A stretch of DNA of 9,193 bases from positions 1 to 9,193 of the forward strand of contig JAISDI010000018.1 in the NCBI GenBank assembly GCA_031264895.1, written 5' to 3'. The notes under the pieces are model-generated. The model had not been told where the DNA came from. It was given only the letters and a program-made list of their open reading frames with translations, and did no database searches. Positions 6,598-9,193 of the stretch are shown piece after piece (positions within the stretch are counted from its first letter, which is position 1; the number at the start of each line of letters is the position of its first letter). The stretch comes from Endomicrobium sp. Its GTDB lineage: Bacteria; Elusimicrobiota; Endomicrobiia; Endomicrobiales; Endomicrobiaceae. A program made the translations under genes and the position numbers.

Positions 6598-7762
6598 GTC
6601 TCACCTCCGCGGATCTTTTATGATATGCCATGCCTTCGGCCTGCGCAAAATCCATAATCTCTTTATAAGCTTTTTTATTGTTTTTATTCATTTCTATATA
6701 AGACGTTTTTTTCAAAAACGACATAACGGACAGCCCGCTTGAAAACCTTGCGGCCCCGCCCGTAGGTAAAACGTGCGACGGGCCAGCCCAATAATCTCCG
6801 GAAGCCGTAGGCGTCTGATAACCCGCAAAAACCGCGCCGGCATTTTTTATATTTTTTATGATCTTTGAAAAATCTTTAACCAAAAGTTCCAGATGTTCCG
6901 GAGCGATTTTGTTTACTTTTTCAACGGCTTTTTCTAACGAACAACATTCCGTTTCCACCTGTTTTAAAGCTTCTTTCGGCAGACTGCTTTTAATTTTTGC
7001 CGTCTTTATTTTACATTCACAAAACAAATAAGCCTTTGCCATAGGGTCATGCTCAACCTGAGCCATTATATCGGCAGCCGCGTATTCTTCGGGAACGTTT
7101 TTGTCGGCAATTATCGCAACTTCGCTTGGCCCGGCTAAAGAGTCTATGGCAACCTGCCCGAAAACCTGTCTTTTCGCCTCATTCACATAAACATTGCCCG
7201 GCCCTACGATCATATCTACTTTTTTTATTGTTTCGCTTCCATACGCAAGAGCCGCAACCGCCGTTATGCCGCCTATGCAGTATATCTCTTTTATGCCGCA
7301 TAGCCGCGCCGCATAAAGAACGGCATCGCTCATTTTTCCGGGCGGCGTGACCATAACTATTCTTTTTACGCCTGCCGCTTTAGCCGGTACCGCAGTCATT
7401 ATCACGGTAGAAGGATAAGAAAAACGTCCTCCGGGAACATATAGCCCTACGGATTCGATAGAATTATAAAATTGCCCAGAAATTACTGCGTTTTTCTTAA
7501 ATTTCCAGTTCTTTTTTATTTGTGAATATTCGTATTTATGAAAAGCCGATACGTTTGAATATGAAGCTTTTATCGCTCTTTTCAATAAGGAAGGCGCTCG
7601 TTTTACGGCTTCGTCAATAGCCTTTTGGGACACTGCATATCCGTCTTTAGACAAATCGACGCCGTCAAATTTTTTGAGATATTTAAAAATAGCTTTATTG
7701 CCGTTTTTCTTTATATCTTCGATTATATCCGAAACATAATTACTTATCCGCTTTTTATCCAT
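6587..7762 (-). CDS. hisD: Histidinol dehydrogenase, short N-terminus
   Basis: Oxidises L-histidinol to L-histidine in two NAD-dependent steps; a Zn homodimer. 391 residues from the chosen start. Motifs: YVPGGRFSYPST (108-119), VDMIVGPGNVYV (182-193), DSLAGPSE (207-214), AQVEHDP (234-240) with Zn ligands Gln235 and His238, APEHLEL (287-293) with catalytic Glu289 and His290, GDYWAGPSHVLPTGG (322-336) with Zn ligand Asp323, and Zn ligand His381 near the C-terminus. The usual protein is about 420-440 residues; here the N-terminal arm is missing and the protein opens at the VSDIIEDIKKNGNKA helix. The frame is open to an ATG at 7837, but those 25 residues are Cys-rich, unlike HisD, and a promoter lies inside them. 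ATG 7762 has no SD; the mRNA is probably leaderless. First gene of the his run. Confidence 0.95.
   Translation of the reverse strand: MDKKRISNYVSDIIEDIKKNGNKAIFKYLKKFDGVDLSKDGYAVSQKAIDEAVKRAPSLLKRAIKASYSNVSAFHKYEYSQIKKNWKFKKNAVISGQFYNSIESVGLYVPGGRFSYPSTVIMTAVPAKAAGVKRIVMVTPPGKMSDAVLYAARLCGIKEIYCIGGITAVAALAYGSETIKKVDMIVGPGNVYVNEAKRQVFGQVAIDSLAGPSEVAIIADKNVPEEYAAADIMAQVEHDPMAKAYLFCECKIKTAKIKSSLPKEALKQVETECCSLEKAVEKVNKIAPEHLELLVKDFSKIIKNIKNAGAVFAGYQTPTASGDYWAGPSHVLPTGGAARFSSGLSVMSFLKKTSYIEMNKNNKKAYKEIMDFAQAEGMAYHKRSAEVRRES
6601..6608 (-). promoter_or_regulatory. Near-consensus Shine-Dalgarno of the 69-residue gene
   Basis: The minus strand reads GGAGGTGA inside the final codons of hisD, about 6 bases before a GTG start. 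It is among the strongest SDs in the window and is the main reason to accept the small gene and its GTG start. Confidence 0.75.
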
Positions 7763-7798
7763 TCGCAAAATTATACAAAAATGACAGCGTTTTAACAA
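7763..7798 (-). promoter_or_regulatory. hisD promoter, predicted leaderless
   Basis: On the minus strand, -35 TTGTTA (7798-7793) is followed after 17 bases by a perfect -10 TATAAT (7775-7770). The hisD ATG begins only 7 bases beyond the -10 box, so transcription should start at or next to the A of ATG. This matches the absence of an SD before hisD and supports the start at 7762. It would drive the run hisD through the flotillin. Confidence 0.7.
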
Positions 7799-7816
7799 TA
7801 TTACAGCAATATTACA
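7796..7816 (-). promoter_or_regulatory. Tandem 10-bp direct repeat at the hisD -35 box, possible operator
   Basis: The minus strand holds TGTAATATTG twice (7816-7807 and 7805-7796) with an 11-base period, about one helical turn. The proximal copy overlaps the -35 hexamer. This placement suits a repressor or activator site, but no regulator gene is visible and an AT-rich chance repeat is possible. Confidence 0.4.
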
Positions 7817-7962
7817 ACCGCATCTGAAAAAACTCATTTTTCATAATAAATATATAATGAAATTATGATTATTTAATATATCTAAAAACTCTAAAAAATT
7901 TAAATTTAAAAGGTTAGTCTTTTCCGATGTCGGTTAAATCAAACCACTGGATTTGTATTTAA

Positions 7963-7989
7963 CATGCCCGATTACGAACTTCGGGCATG
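7963..7989. repeat. CATGCCCGA/TCGGGCATG hairpin in repeat copy 2
   Basis: A perfect 9-bp stem with a 9-base loop. The stem is identical to 2129-2155 in copy 1 while the loop differs. Confidence 0.75.
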
Positions 7990-8017
7990 ACGACAAAAAT
8001 GATTTCACTCATTTGTC

Positions 8018-8042
8018 ATTCCCGAATGTTTTTATCGGGAAT
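8018..8042. repeat. ATTCCCGA/TCGGGAAT hairpin in repeat copy 2
   Basis: A perfect 8-bp stem with a 9-base loop, like the ATTCCC-N-GGGAAT plan of Neisseria dRS3 repeats, although longer. The copy 1 equivalent has lost two stem pairs. Confidence 0.75.
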
Positions 8043-8060
8043 CCACTTTGTCGTTGTCGG

Positions 8061-8082
8061 AAAATTCCCCTCTGCGGAGGGG
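8061..8082 (-). terminator. Possible weak terminator after the pilin gene
   Basis: On the minus strand, downstream of the pilin stop, a 6-bp GC-rich hairpin CCCCTC-CGCA-GAGGGG is followed by AATTTTCC. The stem is short and the T-run is only four bases, so termination is doubtful. It is part of the repeat element, not a dedicated site. Confidence 0.3.
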
Positions 8083-8085
8083 TGG

Positions 8086-8102
8086 CAGAGACGAAGTCTC
8101 TG
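8086..8102. repeat. CAGAGAC/GTCTCTG hairpin, variable module of repeat copy 2
   Basis: A perfect 7-bp stem with a 3-base loop. The corresponding place in copy 1 (2015-2024) holds an unrelated short palindrome, CGC-TTAC-GCG, so the module has been exchanged while self-complementarity was kept. Confidence 0.65.
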
Positions 8103-8141
8103 ACGGGGTGGTCGTTGTTGCCGTTTGCAAAAAAAACACAA

Positions 8142-8582
8142 TTACTCTGAGGTAAGAATCACGCCTTCAAGTTCGCCGCTGCCTTTGACTTTTACCAAAA
8201 ATCCGCCGTCTTGCTTTTTATCTATGGAAAATTCTTTAAAATATTCATTCCCTCTTGCGTTTATTCCAAGTTCTTTGCTTTCGGAAGTCCAGCCGGTATA
8301 AACAAAATGTCCGTTTACCGCTTCATACGTTCTTTCGGCAGTTACCACAGAATTAATAAAAACCCTGCCTTCAAGCTCTTTTGCTTTTCTTGTATGTACG
8401 CTTTCGGCTTTGTTGCCCGTTTTCTGCGCGGCAGGCTGTTCCACGCTGTCATATATTTTTCCCGACTCTTCGATCGACTTTTGCCCGGACAGAAAATAAG
8501 ATTTATAGGCAGCCATCCCTATCATCCCCAAAATAACTATTGTAATTAAAAGCTGAACAATGCCAAAACCGTTATTTTTCAT
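8142..8582 (-). CDS. Type IV pilin-like / pseudopilin protein with Gln at position 5
   Basis: 146 residues with a class III prepilin leader: MKNNG then FGIVQLLITIVILGMIGMAA. A prepilin peptidase should cut after Gly5 and methylate Phe6, leaving a hydrophobic N-terminal helix (about 6-27) that anchors in the membrane and packs in a pilus or type II secretion pseudopilus. The rest is a small soluble domain with a Ser/Glu/Lys-rich linker (33-70), VVTAERTYEAVNGHFVYTG (79-97), which fits the conserved helix of pilins and pseudopilins, and a beta-rich end. Mature position 5, almost always Glu in major pilins, is Gln10 here; minor pilins at the fibre tip can lack this Glu. No disulfide cysteines are present. 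No clear SD precedes the ATG at 8582, and a TATAGT lies 11 bases upstream without a good -35 partner. No pil/gsp assembly genes are nearby, so pilus or secretion use cannot be decided. Confidence 0.82.
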   Translation of the reverse strand: MKNNGFGIVQLLITIVILGMIGMAAYKSYFLSGQKSIEESGKIYDSVEQPAAQKTGNKAESVHTRKAKELEGRVFINSVVTAERTYEAVNGHFVYTGWTSESKELGINARGNEYFKEFSIDKKQDGGFLVKVKGSGELEGVILTSE

Positions 8583-8620
8583 GTACGAATGATACTATAT
8601 TATTGTATAAGTTAGCAATA

Positions 8621-8657
8621 TTGACACTCCCGCGCATATTTTGTTTTAATATCTTTC
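8621..8657 (+). promoter_or_regulatory. dCMP deaminase promoter, predicted leaderless
   Basis: Perfect -35 TTGACA (8621-8626), an 18-base spacer and -10 TTTAAT (8645-8650) with an upstream TG (8642-8643), as in extended -10 promoters. The ATG starts 7 bases after the -10, the same geometry as at hisD, and there is no SD, so a leaderless transcript is expected. It lies in the 75-base divergent gap with the pilin gene. Confidence 0.65.
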
Positions 8658-9152
8658 ATGAATACCGAAAACAAACAATCAAAAAGACCAAGCTGGGACG
8701 AATATTTTATGAAACTTGCATGGCTTGTCGCAGAAAGATCCACGTGTTTAAGACATCATGTAGGCGCGGTTATCGCAAGAGATAAAAGAATACTCACAAC
8801 CGGATATAACGGCGCGGCTGCCGCAACAAAAGACTGCACAGAGCTTGGCTGCCTAAGAGACGAACTGAAAATCCCTTCCGGACAAAGACACGAAATATGC
8901 AGAGCAATACATGCCGAACAAAACGCCATAATTCAAGGCGGATTTCACGGAATAAATATAAAGAATTCAACGCTTTACTGTACGCATTCCCCATGCGTCT
9001 TATGCGCAAAGATGATAGTAAATGCCGGCATTAAAAGAGTAGTTGCATGCGTCGGATATCCCGACCAGTCGTTTAAAGAACTTTTTAATCAGGCCGCAAT
9101 AGAATACTCTTCAATGGAAGTCCCAAATCTTGTAATTTTCCAAAAATTGTAA
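8658..9152 (+). CDS. Deoxycytidylate (dCMP) deaminase, ComEB-like
   Basis: Deaminates dCMP to dUMP, feeding thymidylate synthesis; a cytosolic zinc enzyme of the cytidine deaminase superfamily. 164 residues, normal for this family. Visible: RPSWDEYFMKLAWLVAERST (10-29) and LRHHVGAVI (31-39), ATP-cone-free N-terminus, GYNGA (49-53), PSGQRHEICRAIHAEQNAII (73-92) with the zinc ligand His85 and catalytic Glu87, and THSPCVLCAKMI (109-120) with zinc ligands Cys113 and Cys116. Cys60 and Cys65 may belong to the extra structural zinc site seen in some dCMP deaminases. The closing segment INAGIKRVV-like (121-129) and GYPDQSF is typical. The only plus-strand gene, divergent from the pilin-like gene and with its own promoter; unrelated to the his genes. 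The 41 bases after it hold no recognisable gene or terminator. Confidence 0.94.
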   Translation: MNTENKQSKRPSWDEYFMKLAWLVAERSTCLRHHVGAVIARDKRILTTGYNGAAAATKDCTELGCLRDELKIPSGQRHEICRAIHAEQNAIIQGGFHGINIKNSTLYCTHSPCVLCAKMIVNAGIKRVVACVGYPDQSFKELFNQAAIEYSSMEVPNLVIFQKL

Positions 9153-9193
9153 ATTCAGCTTGCAATAAATAAACAAAAGGATGCGTTAACTAA

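Larger units (their letters stand above)
7881..8122 (-). repeat. Composite hairpin-rich intergenic element, copy 2
   Basis: Same element as at 1994-2218, inverted, filling most of the 379 gene-free bases between hisD and the pilin gene. Plus-strand order: A-rich end with TCTAAAAACTCTAAAAAAT (7881-7899) and TTAAAAGGTTAGT; GATTTGTATTTAAC; hairpin CATGCCCGA/TCGGGCATG (7963-7989); perfect hairpin ATTCCCGA/TCGGGAAT (8018-8042, 9-base loop); CCCCTC/GAGGGG (8067-8082); CAGAGAC/GTCTCTG with loop GAA (8086-8102); and ACGGGGTGGTCGTTGTTGCC (8103-8122). The 8086-8102 stem has no sequence match in copy 1, which carries a different self-complementary insert at that point. Around 7919-7948 the copies diverge. 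It has no coding content. The remainder of the gap holds the hisD promoter (7763-7816) and unremarkable AT-rich sequence (7817-7880). Confidence 0.85.

Noticed and set aside
7763..7837. 25-codon N-terminal extension of HisD
   Set aside because: Cys-rich sequence not resembling HisD, and it contains a good -35/-10 pair ending just before the ATG at 7762.
1926..8141. CRISPR array
   Set aside because: The repeated motifs occur once per element, are different hairpins, and show no regular repeat-spacer pattern; no cas genes are present.
7953..8150. 65-codon plus-strand frame through repeat copy 2
   Set aside because: It lies almost wholly in the hairpin-rich repeat and translates palindromes; the matching frame is not kept in copy 1.
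8794..9009. Minus-strand 71-codon frame
   Set aside because: Antisense to the zinc-binding core of the dCMP deaminase, with no supporting signals.
9153..9193. Possible next gene at AAAAGGATGCG near the right edge
   Set aside because: The ATG at 9181 is followed at once by CGT TAA; any real start must lie outside the window.

Overview
The window reads as a piece of a moderately AT-rich bacterial chromosome dominated by histidine biosynthesis. A KdsD-type arabinose-5-phosphate isomerase (Kdo/LPS precursor) points to a Gram-negative, and a type IV pilin-like prepilin lies beside the his block. An Elusimicrobiota/Endomicrobia-like source would fit this mix, but that is only a guess. No rRNA, tRNA, CRISPR array, transposase or phage gene was seen.

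Layout, from right to left (all but one gene are on the minus strand). A dCMP deaminase (8658-9152, +) diverges from a pilin-like gene (8582-8142, -). A 379-base gene-free stretch then holds the hisD promoter and a composite hairpin-rich repeat (copy 2). Next comes a tightly packed run: hisD, an unknown 69-residue gene, hisB, hisH, hisA, hisF and a flotillin/SPFH membrane protein whose start overlaps the hisF stop. A second copy of the repeat (copy 1), in opposite orientation, follows the flotillin stop. Beyond it is a second tight run: hisI, a divergent trpF-like gene and kdsD, which is cut by the left window edge.

The his genes cover IGP synthase (HisF/HisH), HisA, HisB, HisD and the monofunctional cyclohydrolase HisI. 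HisG, HisE, HisC and histidinol-phosphatase are not here, so the pathway must be completed elsewhere if the cell makes histidine.

Main points of interest: (1) the hisD-to-flotillin block is bracketed by inverted copies of a 225-242 bp mosaic repeat whose A-rich ends face inward; (2) a flotillin is translationally overlapped with hisF; (3) an unknown small gene with the run's best ribosome binding site sits ahead of hisB and hisH, which have none; (4) the TrpF-like protein lacks the usual catalytic Asp and other substrate-binding residues; (5) hisD and the dCMP deaminase both appear to be transcribed as leaderless mRNAs, with the -10 box ending exactly 7 bases before ATG.
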